Numbered from the stretch's first letter, positions 34,973-43,339 are shown. The stretch is 64,000 nucleotides of DNA from Heliorestis acidaminivorans (GCF_008933955.1 NZ_WBXO01000009.1:50239-114238), one strand, 5' to 3'. Numbers and translations: made by a program. Notes: generated by a model not told the origin, from the letters alone.

Positions 34973-35000
34973 AAACCCTGCTCATCAGCAGGGTTTTTTG
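34973..35000 (+). terminator. Terminator after the CBS protein gene
   Basis: Perfect 9-bp stem aaccctgct/agcagggtt with a 4-nt loop, followed by a TTTT run. Confidence 0.95.
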
Positions 35001-35057
35001 TCGGAAGAGTTCACAAGTACCAGATGAGTTCAGCGACAGCAAGGAAGGGTGGATGGA

Positions 35058-35852
35058 ATGCTCATCGTTGGGGAAAAAATTAACACAAGTCGTCAGGGCA
35101 TAGAAAAAGCAGTCTTGTCACGTAATGCAGTTCACATACAAGATCTTACATTGCGTCAAAAACTATCAGGTGCCCATATTATGGACCTAAATTGCACTAC
35201 CTTACGACAAAGAGAACCGGAAAGCTTAGCCTGGCTTGTAGAAACAGTACAAAATATTGCTGGTGATCCTGTTTGCCTCGCTAGTCCAAACCCAGTAGCT
35301 ATTGAAGCGGCACTAAAAGTTCACCAAGGTAGAGCCTGGCTCAACGCCATATCAGCAGAACAAAATCGCTATCGTATCTTTATCCCACTAGTCAAGCAAT
35401 ACAATTGTCGCGTCATAGCCCTCTGTCTAGACGATCGCGGTGTAGCAGAAACAATAGAAGAGCAAGTCGATGTCTCTCTCCGACTAGTAGACAAACTAGT
35501 TAAAGATGGTGTCGCTATCGAAGATATCTACCTCGACCCCATGCTACGTGCAATCGCCCATGGCGAACACTGGGCCGTATTCGCTCTAGAAGTTATCAAA
35601 AGACTTAGACAAGAGCTACCACAAGTACACATCATCTGTGGACTATCTAACGTTTCCTTCGGCTTACCTGTAAGGTCTTTGTTAAATAGAACCTTCCTTA
35701 CCTTAGCCATTGGAGCAGGTTTGGACAGTGCCATTCTTGACCCAGAAAACAAAACCATCATGTCTTCTCTCCGAGCCGTTCAAGTGCTCATGCAAAAAGA
35801 CGCAGGCTTTCGGGAATATCTTATGTCTTTTCATGAGGGCCTTCTCACCTAG
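35058..35852 (+). CDS. AcsE-like methyltetrahydrofolate methyltransferase (pterin-binding fold)
   Basis: The protein has 264 aa; ATG 35058 is preferred over GTG 35049, which lies in the SD. The TIM-barrel signatures LIVGEKINTSR, GAHIMDLNC, DLYLDP-like IYLDPMLRAIAHG, and GLSNVSFGLPVRSLLNRTFL follow AcsE/MetH pterin-binding domains. AcsE moves a methyl group from methyl-THF to a corrinoid protein in the Wood-Ljungdahl pathway. No corrinoid protein or acetyl-CoA synthase is adjacent, so the acceptor is unknown. Confidence 0.86.
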   Translation: MLIVGEKINTSRQGIEKAVLSRNAVHIQDLTLRQKLSGAHIMDLNCTTLRQREPESLAWLVETVQNIAGDPVCLASPNPVAIEAALKVHQGRAWLNAISAEQNRYRIFIPLVKQYNCRVIALCLDDRGVAETIEEQVDVSLRLVDKLVKDGVAIEDIYLDPMLRAIAHGEHWAVFALEVIKRLRQELPQVHIICGLSNVSFGLPVRSLLNRTFLTLAIGAGLDSAILDPENKTIMSSLRAVQVLMQKDAGFREYLMSFHEGLLT

Positions 35853-35876
35853 GACATCCTAGTAGAAAGACAATCT

Positions 35877-35906
35877 TTGCAGAGCTATACCGATTAGGGG
35901 TATAAT
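35877..35906 (+). promoter_or_regulatory. Promoter with an overlapping CsoR/CstR-type palindrome
   Basis: TTGCAG (35877-35882), 18 nt and TATAAT (35901-35906) form a good promoter for the CC-motif gene. The palindrome TATACC-N7-GGTATA (35886-35904) sits in the spacer and overlaps the -10 box, a classic repressor position. An almost identical site drives the Fe-S/cytochrome b operon at 43340-43369. Confidence 0.7.
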
Positions 35907-35965
35907 AACATCAAAGATATTGGTTATGAGGAGCAACAAGAGGTACCAAAGGGGAGGAAGAGACG

Positions 35966-36262
35966 ATGAAATGGCACATTACAGATGAAGCCATGGTCAA
36001 GATAACAACCTTAGGCAATGAAATCACTATTGACTTACAGTGTATTGTAGGCGGAGGTTGTTGTGCTATCGATCAATACTTGCCTATTGTTACAGAAGGT
36101 AAGCCTGCAGATGAGACACCTTTTTGCAAATTAGAATTGAAAGAAATAATCATTTATTATCCTCAAAAGCTTCGTGCAATTGATGATACAAAACCAGCGC
36201 GAATTACGGCGAGCAAAGGCTGGTTTCCCCATGGTTTAGAAATTGAAAATGTACAATTATGA
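35966..36262 (+). CDS. Small CC-motif protein, possibly of the CC/Se (seleno)protein type
   Basis: The protein has 98 aa. It carries GGGCCAIDQYLPIVTEGKP with an adjacent Cys-Cys pair (residues 32-33) and one more Cys (FCKLEL). A C-terminal beta-rich part ends in ARITASKGWFPHGLEIENV. I recall related small families in which the second Cys is replaced by selenocysteine, but I cannot confirm this. The Cys pair suggests thiol, metal or persulfide chemistry. It has its own promoter with a CsoR-like operator and lies just upstream of tsaD. Confidence 0.65.
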   Translation: MKWHITDEAMVKITTLGNEITIDLQCIVGGGCCAIDQYLPIVTEGKPADETPFCKLELKEIIIYYPQKLRAIDDTKPARITASKGWFPHGLEIENVQL

Positions 36263-36273
36263 GGTGGACAGAG

Positions 36274-37314
36274 TTGAAAGAGCTTACTTCTTCCTTCGAA
36301 GAAGGGAATCTCATTCTAGCCATTGAGACAAGTTGTGATGAAACGTCAGCAGCAGTTATCGCCGAAGGACATAAAGTGCTTTCTAATGTTATTGCATCAC
36401 AGATCACAACTCATCAAATCTTTGGTGGCGTAGTACCAGAAATCGCCTCAAGAAAGCATATGGAAAGTATCACAGCAGTTGTTGATCGGGCATTACAAGA
36501 GGCGCAGTGCACTTGGAGTGATATTACAGCCATAGCAGTAACTAAAGGACCCGGTCTTGTAGGTGCTCTTCTAGTCGGCGTAGCTTACGCCAAAGGTGTC
36601 GCCATGGCTAGGGAAATTCCTCTTGTTGGTGTACATCATATTGAAGGTCATATCTACGCTAACTTTCTTCAAAAACCTCAACTGGAATTTCCTCTTTTAT
36701 GTCTTGTTGTATCAGGTGGCCATACCCATCTTATTCATCTAATCGATCACGGTAAAATGAAGATCATAGGTTCTACACGTGACGATGCGGCAGGTGAAGC
36801 CTATGACAAAATTGCACGCGCCTTAGGTCTAGGATATCCAGGAGGGCCACTAATCGAAAAAATAGCTCAGGAAGGCGATCCAGCTCGATACGACTTACCG
36901 CGAGCTTGGCTGAAAGACAGTTATGACTTTAGCTTTAGTGGTCTAAAATCTGCTGTACTAAATATGTTAAATAGGGCCAAATTAAAAGGGGAAGAAATCG
37001 ATAAAGCTTCACTAGCCGCCGCTTTTCAGAATTCTGTCGTTGACGTTCTAGTAGAAAAAACTTGTGATGCGGCAAAAGAGCTACAAGTGCCAACAGTGCT
37101 TTTAGCTGGTGGCGTAGCCGCTAACAACTACTTACGGCAGCGCTTACAAAAAGCTTTACAAGGCCAGGGTCAAGAGCTTATTGTACCACCCCTAGAGCTC
37201 TGTACAGACAATGCCGCTATGATTGGCTGTGCAGGCTATTATAGACTACAAAAAGGCGAGCGAGCTGGTAGTGATCTTAATGGACAAGCCAACTTGCCTT
37301 TGACAGATTCTTGA
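36274..37314 (+). CDS. tsaD: tRNA t6A transferase TsaD (Kae1/Gcp/YgjD family)
   Basis: The protein has 346 aa; TTG 36274 fits the GAGGTGG-N6 spacing rule, while ATG 36259 overlaps the previous stop. AIETSCDETSAAVI, HHIEGHIYANF (metal-binding His pair), VVSGGHTHL, and GGPLIEK are TsaD hallmarks. It completes t6A synthesis with TsaB and TsaE, encoded about 2.3 kb upstream. Confidence 0.95.
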   Translation: MKELTSSFEEGNLILAIETSCDETSAAVIAEGHKVLSNVIASQITTHQIFGGVVPEIASRKHMESITAVVDRALQEAQCTWSDITAIAVTKGPGLVGALLVGVAYAKGVAMAREIPLVGVHHIEGHIYANFLQKPQLEFPLLCLVVSGGHTHLIHLIDHGKMKIIGSTRDDAAGEAYDKIARALGLGYPGGPLIEKIAQEGDPARYDLPRAWLKDSYDFSFSGLKSAVLNMLNRAKLKGEEIDKASLAAAFQNSVVDVLVEKTCDAAKELQVPTVLLAGGVAANNYLRQRLQKALQGQGQELIVPPLELCTDNAAMIGCAGYYRLQKGERAGSDLNGQANLPLTDS

Positions 37315-37354
37315 AGAGGAGACTTGAAGCAGAGGAGATTATAGAAAGAAAGCA

Positions 37355-38011
37355 ATGATCAAAGAAACAGAAGCAATCGGAGAAGCAATGCTTTGTTACG
37401 GAAAAAAATTAATTGCCCATGGTCTGGTAAGTGGTTCAGGTGGTAATATTAGCCATCGACTTGATAACCCTAACAAGATGCTGATTACACCTAGTGGTAT
37501 GGCTTATGACAAGCTTCAACGAGAAGACTTAGTCGTCATGGATATACAGACAGGAGAAATTGAATCAGGCCATAGAAAACCTTCTATCGAAAGAGGTCTG
37601 CACCGAGCTATTTATCAAGCTAGACAGGATGTACAAGCTGTTGTGCATACCCACTCTAAGCATGCTACAGCAGTAGCGGCTACGAGAAAGAACATTCCAG
37701 CCATGCTTGACAACATGGTTGCTTACTTTGGCGGCTCTGTACATACAGCGCCCCACGCTCCTATTGGTTCACTATCACTAGCTGATAATGCTGTGAAAGC
37801 ACTTGCTCATCGGCCCGTAGCCTTGCTGGCTAATCACGGTGCAGTTGCAGTAGGAAAAGATCTGGCTCAGGCTTTTTTGATGGCAGAACTATTAGAAGAA
37901 TGTGCTCAGATTTATTTGCTTTCTTTCTTAGCAGGCGGACCAATCAGTCTTACAGATGCAGAAGTGGAAGAAGAGATCAAATGGCTTCAAGGAAAATATG
38001 GTCAACCTTAA
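37355..38011 (+). CDS. Class II aldolase/adducin family protein
   Basis: The protein has 218 aa. It shows GSGGNISHRL, ITPSGMAYD, HTHSKHATAVA (metal-binding His), and LLANHGAVAVGKDL. This matches fuculose-phosphate aldolase or 5-(methylthio)ribulose-1-phosphate aldolase types that yield DHAP and an aldehyde. The neighbouring AOR could oxidise such an aldehyde, which is speculation. A terminator and about 250 bp separate the two. Confidence 0.87.
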   Translation: MIKETEAIGEAMLCYGKKLIAHGLVSGSGGNISHRLDNPNKMLITPSGMAYDKLQREDLVVMDIQTGEIESGHRKPSIERGLHRAIYQARQDVQAVVHTHSKHATAVAATRKNIPAMLDNMVAYFGGSVHTAPHAPIGSLSLADNAVKALAHRPVALLANHGAVAVGKDLAQAFLMAELLEECAQIYLLSFLAGGPISLTDAEVEEEIKWLQGKYGQP

Positions 38012-38025
38012 GCAGAAAAAAAGAA

Positions 38026-38066
38026 GGTTCGAGGTCATTTTAGAAGTGACTTCGAGCCTTTTTGCT
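38026..38066 (+). terminator. Terminator after the aldolase gene
   Basis: A long imperfect stem (aaggttcgaggtca with tgacttcgagcctt) is followed by TTTTT. Confidence 0.8.
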
Positions 38067-38108
38067 TTTTGCGAACAATAACCCCAAACAGGTCTTCGTA
38101 TCAGAGCA

Positions 38109-38153
38109 TGTGGATGATAAATCTGTGGATAATGTGTATAAGTCTGTTAATAA
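38109..38153. promoter_or_regulatory. Cluster of DnaA-box-like sites
   Basis: One perfect box TGTGGATAA lies at 38124-38132 (TTATCCACA on the other strand). One-mismatch copies are at 38109-38117 and 38133-38141, and a two-mismatch copy is at 38145-38153. All have the same orientation. The gap between the aldolase and polyferredoxin genes has no other recognisable feature. Confidence 0.55.
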
Positions 38154-38308
38154 CTATCTATATTGGCTTTTCCCTTGTGGAAAGTTCTTGAATAAGATGG
38201 TGGATTAAGATAAACCATACATATATTCGACGATGCGACGTTCTCCCATCAAAGAGTACCTTGCATAGTTACACTAAAATGGTTCATAATGGAACAGAGG
38301 TGATGCCT

Positions 38309-38905
38309 GTGGGTGAAGAAGGCAGTAAGAACAAGATCGTTACGAAAGAAGAGGGACCTGCAGTAGCACAAAAGAAAGAAGGCGATAAAAAAAGGCGTCC
38401 AAGAGTACTGATGGCGCCCGGCATGAATCGCTGTATTGCTTGCTACTCTTGTATGCTCGCTTGTGCTCGTATGGTTTATCGCAGTTACTCTATCCATAAA
38501 AGTGCAATAAAGATCCTTACCCGGGGAGGCTATACGAGCAAATTTGTAGCCAACATATGTAGAGCTTGCATAGATCCACCTTGCGCAAGAGCCTGTTGCG
38601 TAAAAGCTTTAGTGCCTAGAGAAGGTGGTGGCATTCGTTACCACAGAGACCGCTGTATTGGCTGTAGAAAATGTGCCGAAGCCTGTGTCGTACAGGTTAT
38701 CGACTTTGATGAGGAAGAGAAAAAAGCAATTATCTGTATTCAATGTGGCAATTGTGCCAGCTTCTGTCCTCACGAATGTTTAACCATGGAGATTAGTCCT
38801 CATGCCGAAATGAACAAGCCAGGCGGAGCATTCCCAACTAAAGAATTAGAAAGTCCCTCGCCAGAGAGAAGAAATCCTAATGACTTGATTCATGATGGGA
38901 ACTGA
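38309..38905 (+). CDS. Polyferredoxin subunit associated with AOR
   Basis: The protein has 198 aa; GTG 38309 fits the GAGGTG-N6 spacing, and ATG 38303 or an upstream TTG 38261 are alternatives. Four Cys-rich motifs suggest up to four [4Fe-4S] clusters: CIACYSCMLAC, CRACIDPPCARAC, CIGCRKCAEAC and CIQCGNCASFC. A basic N-terminal tail precedes them. No Tat signal is present, so it is cytoplasmic. It should carry electrons from the AOR catalytic subunit encoded 24 nt downstream to ferredoxin or a quinone-linked acceptor. Confidence 0.9.
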   Translation: MGEEGSKNKIVTKEEGPAVAQKKEGDKKRRPRVLMAPGMNRCIACYSCMLACARMVYRSYSIHKSAIKILTRGGYTSKFVANICRACIDPPCARACCVKALVPREGGGIRYHRDRCIGCRKCAEACVVQVIDFDEEEKKAIICIQCGNCASFCPHECLTMEISPHAEMNKPGGAFPTKELESPSPERRNPNDLIHDGN

Positions 38906-38929
38906 GGCGTCTCTAGGAGTGATAAAAAA

Positions 38930-40735
38930 GTGTTAAATAAAGATTATATACGGGTCCTCTATATCAATGTGACCGACCAAACGGTGCGTTTTGAAAACCG
39001 CAAAGATCTCTATCATTATCTTGGTGGTCTCGGTGTCGGTATTAAGCTTTTTGAAGAGAATATGAAAGCAGATCTGCCCCCGCTTCATCCCGAACAACCT
39101 GTTGTTTTTGCTAACGGAGCTCTCAACTTTATATATCCTGTTATCACTAAAGTGCCTGCTCTTTTTGTATCTCCACTTACGGGAGAACTAGGTGAGTCCT
39201 ATGCGGGGCTTCGCTTTGGCATGGCAATGCGCTTTTCTGGCTGGGATGCTATCGTCATCACAGGGAAAGCGGATGGACCGATTTACCTTTCCATCAAAGC
39301 ACAAGGTGTAGATTTCAAAAACGGCATAGGAATCTGGGGTTTGTCTTCCGAAGAATCAGCACGAATCTTACGAGATCTAGAAGAAGGCACAGGAAAACGC
39401 TCTATCGTTCGAATTGGAACGGCTGGAGAAAGACAAGTAGCTTTTGCTAATGTTGTCGTAGATACTTTTCGACACTGGGGTCGACTTGGTCTGGGTGCCG
39501 TTTTAGGTTCTAAATATATAAAAGCAATTGTAGTTCATGGCACTGAATCTTACCCCATAATCAACAAAAGTGCTTATGCCAAAGTTTATCGCAATATGTA
39601 CCATAAGATAAATGACACCGAAGTAATGCTCAAATACCATGGTCTTGGAACAGCAGGTAACGTAATTCCACTTAGTGAAATCGGCGGCTTGCCAACGAAG
39701 AATTGTCAGTCTGGATCTTTTGAAGAAGCAGAAAACATCTCCGGTGAAGCTTTTGCAGAACACAATCTTATTCGTAAGATTGCTTGCTCTGGTTGTCCTA
39801 TTGGTTGTATTCATATAGCCTTGCACCGTCGACAATTTGCCGAGCCATATGAATATGAATCTGTGCACATCTCTTACGATCATGAATTAGTCTATGCCTT
39901 TGGCTCTATGTTGGGATTAGGCAAGCGAGAGGATATTTTAGGTTTAATAGAGCGAGTTGAGTTAGATGGCCTTGATGCCATCACTTCTGGTGTAGTATTA
40001 GCTTGGACGGCAGAAGCATATGAAAAAGGTCTCATATCAGAAAAAGAAACGCTAACAGAAGTTCGCTTTGGCGATTTTAAAGGTTTCAATGAAGTTCTAG
40101 GCCATCTCTGTAATGGCACTAACGAATTTTACCGTGCCCTTGGTAAAGGATTACCTCATGTAACAGCAAAGTATGGAGGTCAAGAATTTGCCTGTGCCAT
40201 TGGTGGCTTAGAGATGGCTGGTTATCATACAGGCTATGGTAACTTACTGGGCCAACTTGTCGGTGCACGGCACTCTCACCTAGACAATGCAGGCTATGCT
40301 TTAGATCAACAAAGACCGCCTTTAGATGATGAAGAGCTAGTCAAGGCACTCTTAGCTGAAGAGAAAGAGCGCAATGTTTTAAATTGTCTTACCATCTGCC
40401 TCTTTTCACGTAAAGCTTACGATCGCAATTCTGTGCGCGAATGCCTAGCGGCAGTCGGTATGGAAAGAAGCGATGAAGAGCTAGACTGGCTCGGTGAAGA
40501 AATCCACCAAATCAAGTGGAGAGTAAAAGAAGCACTAGGCTATAAACTAGATGGCAAAGATGTACCTGAGCGACTTTTCGATACACCAAGCTTTAGAGGA
40601 AAACTAGATCGAAAGCGTTTTGAAAAGATCCTTGCTTTATGGCAGAAGATAGATCGAGAAAATCGTGGTGGTCACCGACCCGTTCCCGATAGAGAAGACT
40701 TGCCTTCTGGTGGATCTCCAAGAATTGACGTGTAG
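38930..40735 (+). CDS. Aldehyde:ferredoxin oxidoreductase family protein
   Basis: The protein has 601 aa with the AOR fold. N-terminal LYHYLGGLGVGIKLF, RFGMAMRFSGWDAIVITGKA, and GSKYIKAIVVHG support the tungstopterin-binding region. The [4Fe-4S] ligands are in CSGCPIGC (near residue 285) and a distal Cys near NVLNCLTIC (about 485). The enzyme normally oxidises aldehydes to acids with ferredoxin via tungsten-bis-MPT. It pairs with the upstream polyferredoxin, as in the Fe-S-linked AOR subgroup. Substrate is unknown. Confidence 0.9.
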   Translation: MLNKDYIRVLYINVTDQTVRFENRKDLYHYLGGLGVGIKLFEENMKADLPPLHPEQPVVFANGALNFIYPVITKVPALFVSPLTGELGESYAGLRFGMAMRFSGWDAIVITGKADGPIYLSIKAQGVDFKNGIGIWGLSSEESARILRDLEEGTGKRSIVRIGTAGERQVAFANVVVDTFRHWGRLGLGAVLGSKYIKAIVVHGTESYPIINKSAYAKVYRNMYHKINDTEVMLKYHGLGTAGNVIPLSEIGGLPTKNCQSGSFEEAENISGEAFAEHNLIRKIACSGCPIGCIHIALHRRQFAEPYEYESVHISYDHELVYAFGSMLGLGKREDILGLIERVELDGLDAITSGVVLAWTAEAYEKGLISEKETLTEVRFGDFKGFNEVLGHLCNGTNEFYRALGKGLPHVTAKYGGQEFACAIGGLEMAGYHTGYGNLLGQLVGARHSHLDNAGYALDQQRPPLDDEELVKALLAEEKERNVLNCLTICLFSRKAYDRNSVRECLAAVGMERSDEELDWLGEEIHQIKWRVKEALGYKLDGKDVPERLFDTPSFRGKLDRKRFEKILALWQKIDRENRGGHRPVPDREDLPSGGSPRIDV

Positions 40736-40759
40736 ATTGTATTGTTAGGAGGCTTTTTC

Positions 40760-41464
40760 ATGATGATGTTAACCTTTTATGGTCATGCCAACTTTCTATT
40801 AGATGATGGCACCCATAAAGTATTGATTGATCCCTGGTTTACAGGCAACCCTGCTTGTACCGTTTCAGCCGATCAAGTCAATGTCCACTATATTTTAATT
40901 ACTCATGGTCATGGTGATCATCTTGGTGATGCCATAGAGATAGCTAAGCGTTGCGATGCCACAATTATTGCAACTCACGAAGTAGCCCACTATTGTAATA
41001 CTAAGGGAGCTAAAGTTCATGGTATGCACATCGGTGGTAAGCATAACTTTGATTTCGGGAGAGTGCGCCTAACCGCCGCTCTTCATGGTTCAGCTATTTT
41101 CGAAGGCGATCAAATGATCTATGGTGGAAATCCCTGTGGATTTCTTATCCAAATGAATGGCAAGAGTATTTATCATGCTGGAGACACAGGCCTTTTCCGC
41201 GACATGGAGCTAATAAATCATTGTCACTTAAAAGGTAATCGTCTTGACGTGGCTCTTCTACCAATTGGCGATAATTATGTAATGGGCCCTGAAGATGCTG
41301 TTTATGCGGCTAAATGGCTTCATCCGCGCCATGTCATACCGATGCACTACAACACTTTCCCTTTACTACAGCAAGATGGGGAAGCTTTTAAGAAAATGAT
41401 TAGTGAAGGTACTGACGCAGAATGCCATCTAATGGAGCCTGGTGAAAGTTTTGTGATCAAGTAA
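40760..41464 (+). CDS. UPF0173 metal-dependent hydrolase (metallo-beta-lactamase fold)
   Basis: The protein has 234 aa; ATG 40760 has AGGAGG 7 nt upstream, while TTG 40742 is too far. Metal motif THGHGDHLGD (HxHxDH), FYGHANFLLDDG and YHAGDTGLF match UPF0173. The protein hydrolyses an unknown ester or phosphodiester. It is co-oriented with the AOR gene, 24 nt downstream, and followed by a strong terminator. Confidence 0.9.
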   Translation: MMMLTFYGHANFLLDDGTHKVLIDPWFTGNPACTVSADQVNVHYILITHGHGDHLGDAIEIAKRCDATIIATHEVAHYCNTKGAKVHGMHIGGKHNFDFGRVRLTAALHGSAIFEGDQMIYGGNPCGFLIQMNGKSIYHAGDTGLFRDMELINHCHLKGNRLDVALLPIGDNYVMGPEDAVYAAKWLHPRHVIPMHYNTFPLLQQDGEAFKKMISEGTDAECHLMEPGESFVIK

Positions 41465-41493
41465 GCAACCAATCCAGAACAAGAAGAAATCAA

Positions 41494-41537
41494 AAAGACC
41501 TGGTAACCAGCTTGTCACTGGTCACCAGGTCTTTTGT
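41494..41537. terminator. Bidirectional terminator between the hydrolase and cytochrome b genes
   Basis: The stem aaagacctggt...accag with ctggt...accaggtcttt has A and T tracts on both sides, serving the convergent genes at 41464 (+) and 41547 (-). Confidence 0.92.
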
Positions 41538-41546
41538 TATGCAGAG

Positions 41547-42305
41547 CTATTTGGGAAATCCCCTATGCTGAGAATTAACTGTCCCCTGCCGATTACTACT
41601 GTACCCCTTATACTTTCCTTTATTCACGAGCTCAGCCCACCACTTACTATGACGATGCTCTACGTAGGCGGCGTCTACTTGCCCACTAAACATAGAAGGA
41701 ATCAGTTTGCGGTTAGCAGGAACTAAAAAGGCGGCAAGATGTAAGAAAATGCCCAGTATGATCATCATAGCAGTTAGATTGTGCAATGTAGTGCTCCAGA
41801 AGATAGTGCTTTCAGCTAGATCTATGCCCGGTAGATTTTTGTAAACTTTGATCATTCCTGTTACTATAACACCGATAATGCTCAATCCGATGAAAGCATA
41901 GGCCAAACGTTGTTCTGCCAAGTACTTATGGGAAGGTGGCTCATCTTTGCCTGTAAACATAGCTTTCATAATTTGGATGGACTCACCCACATCACCTTTA
42001 CGCGGCATAATGTGAAATTCTCGGCGTAAGAGGTGGTAAAAGATATGAAAAGCTACAACAACCATCAATACAATGGCCCCTAGATAGTGAAGAGTCAAAG
42101 TCAAAGCATAATCACCAGTCCAAGCCATACCAGGGACATCTACTAGCATGTAGCGTTTATACATAGGCATCTGACCGAAACCGGAAAAGATTAGTGAGAA
42201 GATAGATAAAGCAACAATCCAATGTACAAAGCGATTAATCTTACCATGACGAAGTACTTTACCGTTACCTAAAATACCTTCAGGCTCTCTTTTTTGAGGA
42301 GACAC
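41547..42305 (-). CDS. Membrane cytochrome b561/FdnI-like subunit
   Basis: The protein has 252 aa. Four hydrophobic segments (about residues 25-48, 68-95, 133-155, 170-195) hold His residues placed for two b hemes (HGKINRFVHWIV, LHYLGA...FHIFYHLLR, LHNLTA...LHLAAF). This is the pattern of gamma subunits of formate dehydrogenase/thiosulfate reductase (FdnI). It takes electrons between the quinone pool and the partner Fe-S protein, encoded 2 nt upstream. No catalytic molybdopterin subunit is adjacent. Confidence 0.9.
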   Translation of the reverse strand: MSPQKREPEGILGNGKVLRHGKINRFVHWIVALSIFSLIFSGFGQMPMYKRYMLVDVPGMAWTGDYALTLTLHYLGAIVLMVVVAFHIFYHLLRREFHIMPRKGDVGESIQIMKAMFTGKDEPPSHKYLAEQRLAYAFIGLSIIGVIVTGMIKVYKNLPGIDLAESTIFWSTTLHNLTAMMIILGIFLHLAAFLVPANRKLIPSMFSGQVDAAYVEHRHSKWWAELVNKGKYKGYSSNRQGTVNSQHRGFPK

Positions 42306-42307
42306 AA

Positions 42308-43300
42308 TTATTCATCTCCCTTCATGGTGCGATAAGCCGCTACAGCAGCCGCGACCATTCCGGCAACAGGTGCGAAAAAAGCAGCTTTGGCCATATTATT
42401 AGCTTGGTCCATGGCATTACCAACACCAACGGGCATAGCAGGAAGACCTGGTTTGCCATCAACCACCTGTTCTACCATGGCCTGATGAATAGACTCAAAA
42501 GGTACAGGAGATACGTAGAAGGTAGAAGTACCACCATTTTCTTTTTCGCCATAAACGTAACCATTGATTTCCTGTGCTCTAGCTTTAGCTCGCTCTAACA
42601 AAGCATCTTTTTGACCGTAAAGGATAGCTTGCTGAGGACAAGCATCGACACAAGCAGGTGCTTTTCCTTCGCGAAGGCGGTCAATACAAAGATCACACTT
42701 ATACATAACACCTCCACCTGCGTACTTTGGAGCGCCATGTAAGTATAAACCTACACCAGCTTGTCGAGCTGGTATCCCCCAAGGGCAAACATCACGACAC
42801 TTAGCACCGCCAAAACAGATCTTGTCATCAATGACAACAACGCCTTCAGATGTCTTCGTACAAGCACTAAATGGACAGATGTGGGCACAGGGAGGGTTTT
42901 CGCAGTGCATACAGCGGCGAGGGACAAAAACATCTGTCTCTTCAGTACTTGCTGTAGGTACTGTTACTTTCTGAACATACGTCCAGTTATAAGGTGTAAG
43001 GCGATTAGTGAGCTCTCTTTTAGCAGACCAGTCTTCATGGTTTTTATGTGGCCAATAATCTAGAATTGGTTTCTCTGGTTCAGGAAAGCGACTTTGATTC
43101 TTCTGTCTACATGCTAATACACATTGTGGTGTATGTTCATGTGCACAGCCATCACAGCGTGTCAAGTCAATGAGAGTACCGACTTGACCAATTTCGGAGG
43201 GAGAAGCTAGAACTTCTTTCCCTGCTGTAAGAACAGTTGCTCCAACGATGCCCGATAAAGCCGTTCTCTTAAAGAAACTACGACGATTTAGGGTGCTCAT
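42308..43300 (-). CDS. Tat-exported 4Fe-4S electron-transfer subunit (FdnH/HybA-like)
   Basis: The protein has 330 aa from ATG 43300 (AGGAGG at 43311-43316). A Tat signal is present: NRRSFFKRTALSG. Several Cys-rich clusters follow (CDGCAHEHTPQC...C, CMHCENPPCAHIC, CFGGAKCRDVCPWG, CDLCIDR...CVDACP), enough for four [4Fe-4S]. A C-terminal hydrophobic helix (AAFFAPVAGMVAAAVAAY) anchors it on the outside. It should carry electrons between the cytochrome b and an exported catalytic protein. That partner is not encoded here. Confidence 0.9.
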   Translation of the reverse strand: MSTLNRRSFFKRTALSGIVGATVLTAGKEVLASPSEIGQVGTLIDLTRCDGCAHEHTPQCVLACRQKNQSRFPEPEKPILDYWPHKNHEDWSAKRELTNRLTPYNWTYVQKVTVPTASTEETDVFVPRRCMHCENPPCAHICPFSACTKTSEGVVVIDDKICFGGAKCRDVCPWGIPARQAGVGLYLHGAPKYAGGGVMYKCDLCIDRLREGKAPACVDACPQQAILYGQKDALLERAKARAQEINGYVYGEKENGGTSTFYVSPVPFESIHQAMVEQVVDGKPGLPAMPVGVGNAMDQANNMAKAAFFAPVAGMVAAAVAAYRTMKGDE

Positions 43301-43339
43301 ACCCCGTGAGCCTCCTTTATTGATAGATATTGCCTTAAA

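Noticed and set aside
39503..39883. Long minus-strand frame inside the AOR gene
   Set aside because: Entirely antisense to a clear gene and without a ribosome binding site or homology signs.
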